From Ctena decussata (Eukaryota; Mollusca; Bivalvia; Lucinida; Lucinidae): a stretch of 64,000 bases of DNA. Positions 43,382-54,738 of this stretch are shown piece by piece. The DNA is taken from positions 30,649,899-30,713,898 of the forward strand of contig OZ022512.1 in NCBI GenBank assembly GCA_963989385.1, written 5' to 3'. The notes beneath the pieces are model-generated. The model ran no database searches. It was not told where the DNA came from and saw only the letters and a program-made list of their open reading frames with translations. Made by a program: the position numbers and the translations under genes. Numbering within the stretch: the first letter of the stretch is position 1; every line of letters starts with the position of its first letter.

Positions 43382-44045
43382 CATATGACGTTGCTGTTTT
43401 TGAGTGGCTAACGTCATTACATAAAAAGGAATATAACCACACTTCATATAACACTTCGTAACTGGCGAATCATTGAATGTCGTGACGCCATCCGTGACAA
43501 CCTTGATATTGTAAAAACATTTTAGATGATAAAACCCTATAAGGGACATATGAAAAATAGAATCATACACCGGCAATCATTTCATACGATATTTATATGA
43601 GTCTCACCAAAGGTTTGTTTCATAAATTTTATATGAAATAGCCATTCGTGAAAGATCCTGTATATACGAGACTGTTTTTCAAAGTCTCGTAAAGGCCTTT
43701 TCATTCTCTAGTATCCCCCTCTGTTTTATATAATAACAATCCACCTATAAATTATTTCAGTTTATTATATGACGTCGCTGTTATTCAGTGGCTTACATCC
43801 AGTCATAAAGGTTGATAAAAATACTGGTTATTTAACACTTGGTGCGCACCGTCGTTACGCCGTCTGTGACAACAATGTTGATATAATGTCAATTTTAAGA
43901 CGGTAAAGCCCTATTTAAAAGCGTCCTATAACAACCAGAATCTTACAGTCTCTTAGTATTTTCATACGAAATTTATGAAACTCGCCAAAGGTTTGTTTCA
44001 TAAATGAAATGAAACTCGCAAAAGACTCATTTCATAAATTTCAAA
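43382..44045 (+). repeat. diverged tandem duplication, ~390-bp period
   Basis: About 43382-43650 and 43771-44045 are similar: ATATGACGTYGCTGTT, CGTNACGCCATCCGTGACAAC and GTTTGTTTCATAAAT recur in order. The copies have diverged considerably. No ORF is shared. Confidence 0.6.
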
Positions 44046-45291
44046 CTCGTGTTAGGCCCTCTGTTTATATTATTAGTTATTATAATTATTGCCGCTGTTG
44101 TTGTTTAATGTGCAAGTCCTTTTATTTTCATATCCTTGTTTTTATAAACACCTTCAATTTTCTTTTGTGATCATTAAACATGTTGAGAACTCAGTAAGCT
44201 TTTAGCTTTCGTTCTAATCCTTTGTTAATTACAAACGGTATAATTGCGTTTCTAAATGTTTTGTAATATCACTTCTAAATAAAATAGGTTTAAACCAATT
44301 ATGAAATATTACCAGTAGAACTAATATTATTGTTTAATGTACTTTTGTCTGTAGATCTTTCCTTGAAATAAAAAACGCCTGAGGTATTTAATTTCCCGCA
44401 ATGTAATATTTAACAGCTGGGGAAGTCATTTTTTTGTATGCTGGATTTCATGAGATACATGTTCATATCGTCCAATCGAAAGTGTAGCTGCGCATAAGAA
44501 TCTGATTACTTTCATGCTCATAATAAATACTTACATCGCTTATAAAAAATTTATTATAAAATAAGATAAGATATGAAATAACTCCTGAACGATAAAAAGA
44601 TGATGTACACTAAAACATCAGCTGAAAAAATACAGAAAAAATAGAACCGATCAATATATAAGTAAATGAATGAATTTAATTTAACCCGGGGAATGTGTAT
44701 TTGCTTATAGATTATTCGTCCATTTGTCTATATAATACATCACGAGAATATATGTATATAAACTTTTAATTTGAAGAAAAGATGTAGTCGAACCTTTGAG
44801 TGCATATTTTCATCTATTAATTCAGTCAAAAACAGATTACGTTTTTTTCAAGAGGAATTGAACCATATATTTTGTTAGTAAAATGTCTTCAAGTTGTAAA
44901 AGAGAATGCCCCACCCCCTCTCTGTAAAATGATCTTGTAAAGCATCCGAAAGTGATCGGATGCTGAAGTACTAAAACATTGCCCAAAAGTGATCGGATGC
45001 TGAAGTACTAAAACAATGCCCAGCTCAAAATTATAGCTTTTTATATGATTGCAGCTTAAAAAATTGCTGACCTTTACATTGCATGCTTCCAAAATAAGGG
45101 CCAACGACAATCCAATCGAGGCAAATTTTAGGATCTTGAAGATTTTATTTTTATTTATATCTGTTTGCTGCATAAATGTTTGCAGGTATAACCTGCAAGC
45201 TGAGCAGTTTATGTAAAGATGGGATAGTCAACAGAGATATATTTACAACAGCTGGTCTACTGTTTATAACTATTGTCTTTATTATATTCAG
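44046..45291. other. intergenic; one short tandem duplication
   Basis: AAGTGATCGGATGCTGAAGT-type unit of about 37 bp is duplicated at about 44950-45022. Otherwise nothing is recognised. Confidence 0.4.
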
Positions 45292-45387
45292 AAAACAAAA
45301 GGGAACAACTGGCTTATGCTACTAGAGCGTGTGAGATCGGCATCGATGATGCTGGTTTCAAAATAAAGCAAGTCAGTCAATATATCG
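45292..45387 (+). CDS. possible internal exon of unknown gene
   Basis: A strong acceptor (TATTGTCTTTATTATATTCAG) ends at 45291, and a strong donor GTAAGT starts at 45388. The 96-nt interval is open in one frame only (two bases, then 31 codons, then one base), giving a protein-like sequence with REQLAYATRACEIG and DDAGFKIKQVSQYI. The domain is not recognised. Splicing signals are better than average for this window. A continuation into the ORF near 46.45 kb is possible in phase but not proven. Confidence 0.35.
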
Positions 45388-45616
45388 GTAAGTAATTAAG
45401 TTAAATAACTTTAGTTTATCGATGCATATGAGAAAAAAAAAATTTGCGAAAGGCGATGATATTGCACTTGCTTTGCATCTTCCCTATATTAAAGGTACAA
45501 AATGATGCAACTGATAATAAAAGAGGAAAATGTATTCAAAGTTTGATGCATGTAGACCCACTAGGTTGCGAAAAACGGAAACATAGGCTAGGGTGTGGCG
45601 ACCTGAAATAGATAGA

Positions 45617-45810
45617 TGGATGACATGCGGTTTTACGTCCTTTTCAACAGTATTTCCGTGATATCCGGACGATGGTTAGATGATAATGAAAAGCTGTGTG
45701 CAATGGAAACCGTTTGCAATTGGAAAGATTCCCGCCTAGAGCGGGGCTCAAACCCGAGACCGCTAGATCAGCTGGCTGGCGCTTAATCCACTGAGCTACC
45801 GGGGCTCCCA
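45617..45810 (-). mobile_element. tRNA-derived SINE family 2, copy 3
   Basis: Minus strand: GAGCCCCGGTAGCTCAGTGG (A box) and CGGGTTTGAGCCCCG (B box), then the family body with TTGCAAACGGTTTCCATTGC and CTGTTGAAAAGGACGTAAAA. Confidence 0.82.
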
Positions 45811-46449
45811 GGCGACTTGAAAAGTATCATTGAAGTCTGCAGCGTTACATGTGGGCCAGGATCATGAAATCATCATTAGTATTTGTAGGGCCGTTTTAGG
45901 AGTTAATGTTTACAATGTTCGATGTACGAAGGCCCCAGGATCGCAAAAAAAAAGACGCAAACAGTACGGGCATAGTTCAAATACGTATTTCACTTTTTTT
46001 TTTCGAGGCAATGGAGTGTTTGCAGAGAGGGCTTTCAAAGCTGGGGGGGTACCTGCTTGAATATCTAGGTCCCTTGATAGGCTACAATTAGGCTGAGCCC
46101 CCACTCACCGGCGTGCTGTTAAAGAGGACAGCAAAGTTGTTAACCGTATTAAGTTATCTGAAATTAAACATACTTAACAAGAAAGAAAAAAGAACCGCAT
46201 AAAATTCTTTATCTGATTAAATATGCTGAAGATCTGTATACAGGTGTCCTGGTCTACTAGTGTACTTCTCGAAAATCCTTAATTTCCTGCACTCGTATCT
46301 GAGAGAAAGGGAGAGATGGAGAGAGAGAAACACTTTTTGTGTGACTGATAATTTTTGCTACTTTTTATGTGACTGATAATTTTTGCTTTAATTTATTCCT
46401 TCATTTATTCTTAAAGCTGATGCTACCGTGCCAGAAGGCGATGTTCTAG

Positions 46450-46623
46450 AACGAAAAGAAAGTAACAGAAGAGGAGATAGACAACTGCATCGTTGCTGAG
46501 CCTGTACTGGCTGGCAGGACATGGGGAAATGTAAAAGACTTTTTTAGGAACAGAATCACTGCGCTGAAGAAAGTGTTTTATCATTGTGAAGAGCATAAAC
46601 ACTACTGGTACATAAGAAAATAA
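46450..46623 (+). pseudogene. C-terminal fragment of a probable transposon-derived or zinc-finger-associated protein
   Basis: The frame runs from just after TAG 46447-46449 to TAA 46621-46623, with TEEEIDNCIVAEPVLAGRTW followed by GNVKDFFRNRITALKKVF. From memory, the pattern AEP-x-L-x-GRTW-x-x-VK-x-F-x-x-NRI is like the C-terminal domain of a group of zinc-finger-containing proteins widespread in fish and invertebrates and probably linked to mobile elements. That resemblance is from recall and not tested. A second frame through 46420-46500 is also open. It could be the last exon of a gene whose upstream exon is 45292-45387 (acceptor after GTAACAG near 46469 would fit the phase), or a decayed fragment. 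Confidence 0.35.
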
Positions 46624-47815
46624 ATGTTCTTGTGACAGTATTGATCCAGTTCTTACGGGATTCCGATAAATAGTCGTTAAATTAAGTTTTCAAAGTTAAA
46701 AGACATACACAGTATTGTAGAGATTAACTCGAGTTATCTGCACACAGTATTCAGTATAATGACTGTTGAATTTATGATCTTTACCTGGTGAGTGTGGTTT
46801 GGACATCAAGTGATTAGAAACACAACGATTTTAGACTCCAGTGCAAATGTCGGTTGAGGCTTTCGTTATGCAATTTTATTATTTTATAGTGGCCTCTCCT
46901 CATTTTATAGTATATGGACCCCACTACGAGATAATATGCTTTCAGTAAAGTCAGATTGGCTTACGAATCAAAACAGACTGCCCAGGGCTTTCGTTCTGTA
47001 CTGTATGGGTCAGTGAAGGCTCTGATCAGGTATGTTGTGGACTCACATGCCCGTAGGCACGTTTCCTAATGACGCTGCTCATAAAATATGTCTTATTATT
47101 CACTGATCTCTAAAATCATTTTATTGTTTCAGTGGACAGCCGGCCTGCAGATTTTGAAATAAGTTTGGTAAATTATAACATAACTCCAAAAAGTTTATCA
47201 ACTATTTTTTGGAATCATATTTAGAAAGCTGAGCTGAAAAAACGCCTTTGCCAAATTATGCCGTCTTTCATGATCCTCTAAAACGATTTTTCTTTTTTCA
47301 GATAAAATAAATATAAAATAGCAATATACATACATGTATTGCGTTTTTTTTAATTATGCTCTAAACAAAGACCTTTACGAGTACCCGAAACTACGTTTTT
47401 AGGAGAAATAAGAAAAAGATTGTATACCCTTGTTAACCTTACTTTCCTCCGTATAAAGGGATGAAACGGCTGCTCACTTAATGGACCTTCTTAAGTAACG
47501 AAGCGCATGTATGTTGATGTTCTGGATACCACGTCTTAGTCAACTGTGGGTTCAGCCTTTGTTTCTTTAAAATACCTATTCAATAACAGTTATTATTTCA
47601 TTCTTGCAAGATTGTGATTTTAGGGGGGAAACAGTGTTATTCGTCTGATTTATGCTTTGTGCACGTTAGAATTGCCTAAAAAATGCGGTTCTAATGCGGA
47701 CTATGCTTTAAGCAGAAATAAGAAAAAAGTAATCTCTACCCCTACAAACATCACTTTTACTACAAAAAGTGGGTTTACCGGGGTTTTAGATAAGTATTAT
47801 TAAGCATGTACGGTT
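46624..47815. other. intergenic, nothing recognised
   Basis: AT-rich, no supported gene or repeat boundary. Confidence 0.4.
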
Positions 47816-47821
47816 TTGATG

Positions 47822-48035
47822 CAGGGGCGTAGCTAGGGCCACTTACACAATACGCACAATCATGTTTTATACTCTTTGAGGGCAATAATAGAGGTCTGTT
47901 GGCAGTTAGTATTTAAATTATGCCCAATTAACAACATTTCAGCATGCAAATACGCAGGTGTGTGTTGAAATTTTGTCAATTTGACAAAATTTCAATACGC
48001 ACCTGCGTATTTGCGTAATGGTAGCTACGCCCTTG
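47822..48035. mobile_element. small inverted-repeat element with CAGGGGCGTAGCTA ends and internal 70-bp palindrome
   Basis: Starts CAGGGGCGTAGCTA and ends TAGCTACGCCCTTG (13 of 14 complementary). It is flanked by direct TTGATG (47816-47821 and 48036-48041). Its right half is a near-perfect palindrome at about 47946-48015 (GCAAATACGCAGGTG...CACCTGCGTATTTGC, two mismatches in a ~34-bp stem). hAT-type elements often have CAGGGG-like ends, but their duplications are 8 bp; here 6 bp are evident. Confidence 0.75.
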
Positions 48036-48479
48036 TTGATGTACCTGTAAAAGTGGCCAAATCGAAATAAGTCCTTGCTCGGAGTAAAAAGAGTTGTAGA
48101 ATAGGTATATCATTTGGGATGAAAGTTCTAGAACAGCTCATTTTTTCTCTACTGTGGCGCAACGTGTGTGTGCATGTGCAGTTGTAGAAAATCAAAACAC
48201 TGATGATGCATTCTTCGCTATTTAAGATTCTTACAGACATAATTGAAATCATGAATTCAAGTGCTACCAAAGCGAAGAAATTAACTTCACGTTTGGGTGT
48301 GCGCACTCAAAATGTGTTTTTATATAATCCTCGTTTTGATGTATATTCACAATGTGCTTTGATAAACTTCTCGTTTGGGTGTGTGCATTCAAAGTGTGTT
48401 TCCCCGATACGACAATAATTCATTTTTTTGTTTCTTTTCAAAACGTTTCTTTTTCTTTCATGTTTAACGTTTTAGTAAT

Positions 48480-50058
48480 TATACCCCCGCTTTGATAAAG
48501 TGGGGGTATACTGGTTTACATATGTCCGTCCGTCCTTCCGTCCGTCACCATTTAATCAAATAGTCCGTCAAAGATTTCTCCGTAACCATACAAGCTAGAA
48601 TAGTCATATTTTGCATACAGACTGATGACGTAGCCTGGCTCCAGTCGAATCTGTATATCACTCTGGTGGTCAGATTTCTTTGCAGGGGATATATTGAACA
48701 TAGGGTCTGTAGCCAGACTAACTGATGACGGTGTGTTATATCGTGGGATTGAGAGCCAGCCTTCTCCTGCTTATTTGTTTCTTTATTTGTCCGATGTTTT
48801 TTCTTTCCATACTTTGAATAATTAAATTTTTCGTCAGAGTTTTCGCACCAGCCATGTAAGCTAGAATGGTTATATTTGCTATGTAGGTTGATGACGACGT
48901 TTTTTATCGTGGGATTGAGAACCAGTCTTCTCCTACTTATTCTTCCCTTTATTTATCCGATTTTCTTTCTTTCCATAATTCGAATAATGAAATTTTTCGT
49001 CAGAAATTTCTCCACAACCGTGCAAGCTAGAGTAGTCATATTTGGTATGCAGATTGATGACGATGTGTCGTATCGTGGGATTGAGAGCCAGTTTTCTCCT
49101 TCTTATTCTTTCCTTTATTTGTCCGCTTTCTCTCTTTCCGTAGTTTGAATAATGGAATTTTTCGCCATATTTAGTCATATTTGGTATGCAAGCTGTATAG
49201 TGATGACGACGTGTTGTATTGTGGAATTGAGAACCAGCCTTCGTCTGCTTTTTCTTCTCTGTATTTGTTCGAGTTTCTTTCTTTCCATGATTTGAATATT
49301 GAAATATTTCGTCAAAGATTTCTCCACAACTGAGCAAGCCAGAATAGTTATATTTGGTATGCAGGTTGATGACAACTTATTGTATCATGGGTTTGAAAAC
49401 CAGCCTTCTTCTGCCTATTCTTCTCTGAATTTGTCCGATTTTCTTTCTCTCTTTACTTTAAATAATGCATTTTTACTTAACGTTTTCCAGCAAATTTCAA
49501 GGTGGAATGCTCATACTTGGTAAAGAGATTGATAATGAATTATTGTACTAAGGGATTGCAAACCAGCCATATCTGGCATATTCTTCCCTGTGTGTGTCCT
49601 AATTTCTTTCTCTCCATACTTTGAATCATAAAGTATTTTGTCAAAGATTTCTTCGCAGCCATTGCAAGTTAGAGTAGTGATATTTTGTGTGCAGATTGAT
49701 GATAACTTGTTGTAGTGTGGGATCGACAACCTGCCTTCTCGGCTTCTCCTACTTATTCTTTCCTATATTTTTCCAATTCTCTTTGCCTCTTTACTTTGAA
49801 TAATGCAAATTTTTCAAACAGATTTCACAGCTCCCCTTCAAGTTTGAATCTTCATATTTGCCATTCAGATTGATAAGACGTTTGTGTTACATTTTCATTA
49901 ATTTTCTGTCTCTGTGAAATCATTTTATTCCATTTTACCTAGAAAGGGATTAAAGTAGAACATTGATATTGTATACACGCTGACAAAGAGTTTTCCCTCT
50001 CTATGCTTTATGTAATAAAAATAGCGCCATTTGATTAAAGCAGTTAAGCGGGGGTATA
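48480..50058. mobile_element. tandem-repeat element, seven ~162-bp units, 13-bp terminal inverted repeats
   Basis: Starts TATACCCCCGCTT (48480-48492) and ends with its exact complement AAGCGGGGGTATA (50046-50058). Inside are about seven diverged units, marked by GGGATTGAGAACCAGYCTTC-like words near 48750, 48911, 49076, 49221, 49388, 49551 and 49718. Minus-strand ORFs through the array (for example 48933-49337) are periodic by-products. No transposase. Confidence 0.78.
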
Positions 50059-50354
50059 GTCGGATTCTCCGACAGTTCTAGTTCGAACAGGTGACGTGCG
50101 ATAAGCGAAAACTATGATCAGCCTACGAACAGAGTCTTCGTTTCTCGCATGAGGTATCTATATACCTGAGAGCTCTTTGTAGCTGCAGTTGCGAACGCAG
50201 TATATTTTGAGCATGCGTTGGTAGTTGGTTGTGTGAATTCCACACGGAATATCATCGTTTTTTTCTTGCTTTTGGGATTCTGGTTTGACACAGCTGGTAA
50301 ACTCTGATGCTAGCTCAAAAACGTGAGAACGATATTTTTCCAGAGCCACAAACT
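50059..50354. other. short intergenic stretch
   Basis: Includes GACAGTTCTAGTTCGAACAG next to the element end and a fragment resembling the GATCAG...AGAGTCTTCG words of the foldback family. No gene. Confidence 0.35.
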
Positions 50355-50632
50355 GATAGTTTCGAGATCGACCCAGAGCCGAAAAACTTGTAAACAAAGG
50401 TATGTAGCAAAATGTGTCTGGATTGATTTGATATTAATCATCGAGTTATGAATTCGGTCAAGTTGAATGCTATTCCGTATGAGTATGATTTAGTTTGTCC
50501 GCGGCTCAGAAATTCGTCTGAAAACAGCATCAATTCTTCATAACTCGATGGTTATTAACAAATAAGTCCAAATATTTGTTCATGCGTACCTTTGTTTACA
50601 AGTTGTTTCGGCTCTGGAACGATCTCGAGACT
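50355..50632. mobile_element. foldback element with ~110-bp arms
   Basis: The left arm contains CAGAGCCGAAAAACTTGTAA and ACAAAGGTA, then ATCGAGTTATGAA. The right arm is the complement, TTCATAACTCGAT ... TACCTTTGTTTACAAGTTG and CGGCTCTGG. The arms are imperfect in the middle. Confidence 0.75.
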
Positions 50633-51124
50633 GCCCGTATGTGACCCTGGAACAAAATATCATTGACACATTTTTGAGCTAATTTAAGAGTTAACCACCC
50701 GTGATTTGTTTATTTTTATTCTTATTTTTATTATTATCTTTTTTTTTAACTCAGCTCCAGATTTCTTTATTATTTTCGTTTTGCATATAGTCTATGAAAA
50801 CACATTCAATAAAAAATTAAAGAAAAACAAAGAGCCTTTCGATTGCTTTTTACAAGGAAGACGGTGTTGCCTTAGTGTTGAAAAAATGCTCGTTATGGTT
50901 ATAGTTTGAAACAAAGATGTTCAGGAAAAGCTACAATCAAATACCAAAGATCACCCTTGCCGGAAAAAAAAGATTGCATTCCTAAAAGAATAACGAGCCC
51001 TTAAATCTATGTTTGTAGCATAGATAAGAAAAGTGTCACACTTTTTTTTCAGTAAAAAAATACCAATTTTAGAACCATTAAAGAAGGCCATATTTGGCAT
51101 AAGCGTGTTAACGTAATGTCATAT
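50633..51124. other. intergenic, nothing recognised
   Basis: AT-rich with a T-rich run near 50715-50750. Confidence 0.4.
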
Positions 51125-51340
51125 CGGACGGTCAGTTAACCTAACTACCATGACTATTCCTTGGCAGGCTTAGACCGCTTAACCGTTGACCAGTTTTGCC
51201 AGTAACTGACAATTGCACTTCTGGAAAGGGGAAGACTGACCATGGAGAGTTTTACATAGTCAGTTCCCACAAAAGTACAAGGTGTGTCACATATGTAGCC
51301 AAACCAGTTATCGAACCCACCACAACTGGCCTTTGCGTCC
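51125..51340 (-). mobile_element. SINE family 1, diverged copy
   Basis: Matches the body of the SINE at 62638-62871 in the same orientation: GGACGGTCAGTTAACCTA, ATTCCTTGGCAGGCTTA, GCCAGTAACTGACAA. A degenerate tRNA-like head (GTGGGTTCGATAACTGG on the minus strand) is near 51305-51325. It carries an extra ~50 bp in the middle. Confidence 0.7.
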
Positions 51341-51471
51341 AATGATGTGGTTTTGAAAATATGAGCTCTAGAGCAACTTTAGCACAAAATCAACTGATGG
51401 TAATGTGCACAACTCGTGGTGAATGTACGAATAATCAGTTTCTGGAGCCAGAAGGAATGTATGGAAATGAA

Positions 51472-52349
51472 GCGTTTTCGCTAACTGATAACGGACGGAC
51501 GGACTCACACAGTGATTATAGTGCAAACCTGCGGGTTGTGCAATAAGAAGTTTAGCATACCAGTGGCTGGGCAATGTTAAAATTACATATGTATACAAAA
51601 TTTGAAGCAAATATACCAAGCGGTCCAAGAGTTATGAGCATTTTCAATAAAATAGCTCGACCAGCCAAATTGATGCTCGGTGAAGCCTCGTCACTGTTTT
51701 CCATACCAGTGGCTGGACAATGTTAAATTACATAAGTATACAAATTTGAAGCAAATATACCTAACGGTCCAAGAGTTATGAGCATTTTCAATAAAAGAGC
51801 TCGACCGGCCAAATTGATGCTCGTTGAAGCCTCGTCACTGTTTTGCATAACCAGTGGCTGGGCAATGTTAAATTACATAAGTATACAAAATTTGAAGCAA
51901 ATATGCTAAGCGGTCCAAGAGTTATGAGCATTTTCAATAAAAGAGCTCGACCTGTATCATTTTCAATAAAAGAGCTCGACCGGCCAAATTCATGCTCGGT
52001 GAAGCCTTGTCACTGTTTTGCATGCCGGTGGCTGGACTATGTTAAAATACATAAGCATACAAAATTTGAACCATATTTACCACGGTGTTCAAGAGTTATG
52101 AGCATTTTCAGTAGTTGGCCGTAAATTTTCAACTTGTGCTCAACAAAGCCTCATCCATCAAATAAGGTTGTTATGCATGCGAGTCGTTTGACAATGTTGA
52201 CATGTAAATGCACGCAAAATTTTGTCAATATATCCCATGCGGTTCAAGAGTTATAAGCGTTTTTGCTAACTGATTACGGTTTTCGCTAACTGATATCGGA
52301 CGGACGGACTCATACAGTGATTATAGTGCAAACCTGCGGGTTGTGCAAT
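51472..52349 (+). repeat. tandem array (~150-bp units) flanked by 70-bp direct repeats
   Basis: Units start near 51555, 51702, 51845, 52018 and 52170 with CATACCAGTGGCTGGRCAATG and share GGTCCAAGAGTTATGAGCAT and TTTTCAATAAAAGAGCTCGA. The array is bounded by direct repeats 51472-51544 and 52279-52349, containing CGGACGGACGGACTCA and GTGCAAACCTGCGGGTTGTG, with only a few differences. Confidence 0.85.
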
Positions 52350-53800
52350 TTCAAAGTCTGTTACCTTGACATTAAGACCATTTGCGTGAGCATGGTATTG
52401 ATCGATGAAACTTTGGACTTGTATCTTATTACTCACAGTCTAAATACTATATGTCTCTTAGGGCCTATCAGCTCTTGGGGAGGGGGTGCATAAAAATTTT
52501 AACGTAAAAGCTTTTTAGTCGCTTAACTTGCCCACGCTGTCATATGCGCGCACGCGCGTGTGTGTGTGTGTGGGGGTGGGCGGGGGGGGGGGGAGGGGTA
52601 TTGTTGAATAAAATTTTGGACCTGTATCTAACAAAAAAACAAATATGAACTGAATCCGTCATTTGGTTTCTAATTTGAGCTTTTTAAAAGGCTTTAACAT
52701 AAATTTATACACAAAACGTTCAAGTGACCTTGACCTTTAGACAATAAGTATGGGTGGGGGTATACCTGAATAAAACATAATATCATTAAGTATCGTCATA
52801 CCAGATATGAAACAAATTAATCATATGCTTTTGGAAGTTTGAGCTCTAGTAAAAAAATTTAACATAAAATTTCACATTCTCTGCCCAATTAAAACTAAGA
52901 AATTACAGTATGCTTTCTCTGGTTTCGTCACCAGATATTGTCAGGGTCACTGACGAGGCTTTATAAGCCGAAACTACGTAGTCTGGCCCATGTACCTTCT
53001 TCTGAATGTATTCTCTGCTCTTGAAGGAACTATTTCAGATTTTAATTTTACCTCACTGCAGCTGGTGTTGTGCCGTGTGGCGGCCGTAAAACGTCTCCCC
53101 GTACATCATCCATAGTGCAGATTATATTTTATTTTCGCCCTTTTAGATCAGAGGATATATTCTGAGAATTCTAAAATTTGAGATGGATTAGGCTATTATC
53201 ATAGATCATCGTCTTTTATATTATTTGGATCCTTTTTGATACTAATCAGTCTTTGAATCGACTGCCCAATTAAAACTAAGAAATTACAGTATGCTTTCTC
53301 TGGTTTCGTCACCAGATATTGTCAGGGTCTTTGACGAGGCTTTATTAGCCGAAACTACGTAGTCTGGCCCATGTACCTTCTTCTGAATGTATTCTCTGCT
53401 CTTGAAGGAACTATTTCAGATTTTAATCTGACATTGCCTTAAGGTCATGGGATAAGAGAAGGCATTGGCCACAAACATTTGGACCTGTATCTGTTATCAT
53501 GTCAAATATGAACAAAATCCATCACCTGGTTTGGGAAATTTGAGCTCTTAAAAAACTTAGATGTAAAGCTTTGATGTAATATGTCAAAGTATTTGACCTT
53601 GACCTTAAGATTATGGGCCCTAGCGGGGTTATTGTTGAGAAAATATTTTGCCAATATCTACCATCAAACCAAATATGCATGAAACCAATCCATCATATGG
53701 TTAGGAAAATATGAGCTCTTAAAAAACCTTTAACGTAAATTTGAACGCCGACGCTATGGGAGTACAATAGCTTTTCATGGACTTCGCCTAGGCGAGCTAA
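52350..53800 (+). repeat. tandem-repeat element related to 6161-7360, with nested insertion
   Basis: Diverged units carry TTGACCTTGACCTTAAG-type words (about 52368, 52725, 53597), TTTGGACCTGTATCT and GAGCTCTTAAAAAACTT. The right end, ACGCCGACGC then AGGCGAGCT at 53790-53798, matches the right end of 6161-7360. A unit is interrupted by the 166-bp direct-repeat element at 52881-53427. Confidence 0.7.
52881..53427 (+). mobile_element. short direct-repeat element (166-215-166 bp), TRIM-like or a duplication
   Basis: Two 166-bp direct repeats (52881-53046 and 53262-53427), starting CTGCCCAATTAAAACTAAG and ending TTTCAGATTTTAAT, differ at only about three positions. They flank 215 bp. The middle part is homologous (inverted) to 40985-41105. 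Structure resembles a terminal-repeat retrotransposon in miniature, though the repeats lack canonical TG...CA ends. Confidence 0.6.
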
Positions 53801-54707
53801 TAGCTGTTGCTTTCTATGATTATCCGTAATCATATAAAGGCGCCCCGCACCCCCAAAAAAAATAAATAGATAAATAAATAAAACAAAACACACATTCTTT
53901 TCTACCCAAATCATTGCAGCACTCTCTAGCGGATTCTACAGCGGTACTTTTTATTCGTAAGAATTCAAAATAGGCCGAGAAAATTTCAATTGAGACAGGG
54001 AATAGGATGTGTGATGACAATGAAATGTATTGTTGACTTGCTGAAGTCATTGGTTAATCTCTCACAAAATTTATACCAATTAAAATCGTACCATTGATCT
54101 GTAAAGTTTTCAATTCCTTAGATCTTGCAGATTCATTCTGCAAGTCAGAAAAATGTTCGTTACCATCTGCATGCTTATACGCTAAATGGGTTTGGAATTT
54201 GTTTTATTCCTCAGTTTGCATAATCAATTACATATCGGTTATTCAACGTTCCAAATTTTCATTTGTCATGTATGTGTGGGTTAATTATATCCTGGAAGCA
54301 GTTAAAAGTTTTAAAATAAAATGGGGGCCAAATCAAGCCTTACATTTTGCCGGCGGAATAATTTTATCTTATCTGATTTTAAATTGTATTTATAAAGCAG
54401 AAAAATAATTCTCATTTTGTTTGTGTGTGTTCAGATTGTGTATCCCCAGTTTGAAAACGTCCCGTTTTGTAGTATAAATTTCACATGTGTGTATGAAATT
54501 GTGTGTTTCCCCGTTTTGATAGTAAAATTTCACATTGAACTGTTTTTAAATTTATGACCGTTTTGACGATAGATTTTTAAAATATAATGGAACAAATATA
54601 TTTCTTCCCTTTTTTTTCATTTTTCTCCAAAAATACCGAAACAAAACCACCTCCGCGTTTGGTAGGTTATGGTCTGACTTCCCCGATCTGTCCACTTTAC
54701 AAGTATG

Positions 54708-54738
<31 letters not shown>

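Noticed and set aside
48933..49375. Overlapping minus-strand ORFs of 134 and 66 codons with repeated HYSNYGKKE phrases
   Set aside because: They run through the ~162-bp tandem units. The peptide periodicity is just the DNA repeat, with unit lengths not multiples of three throughout and no start or splice context.
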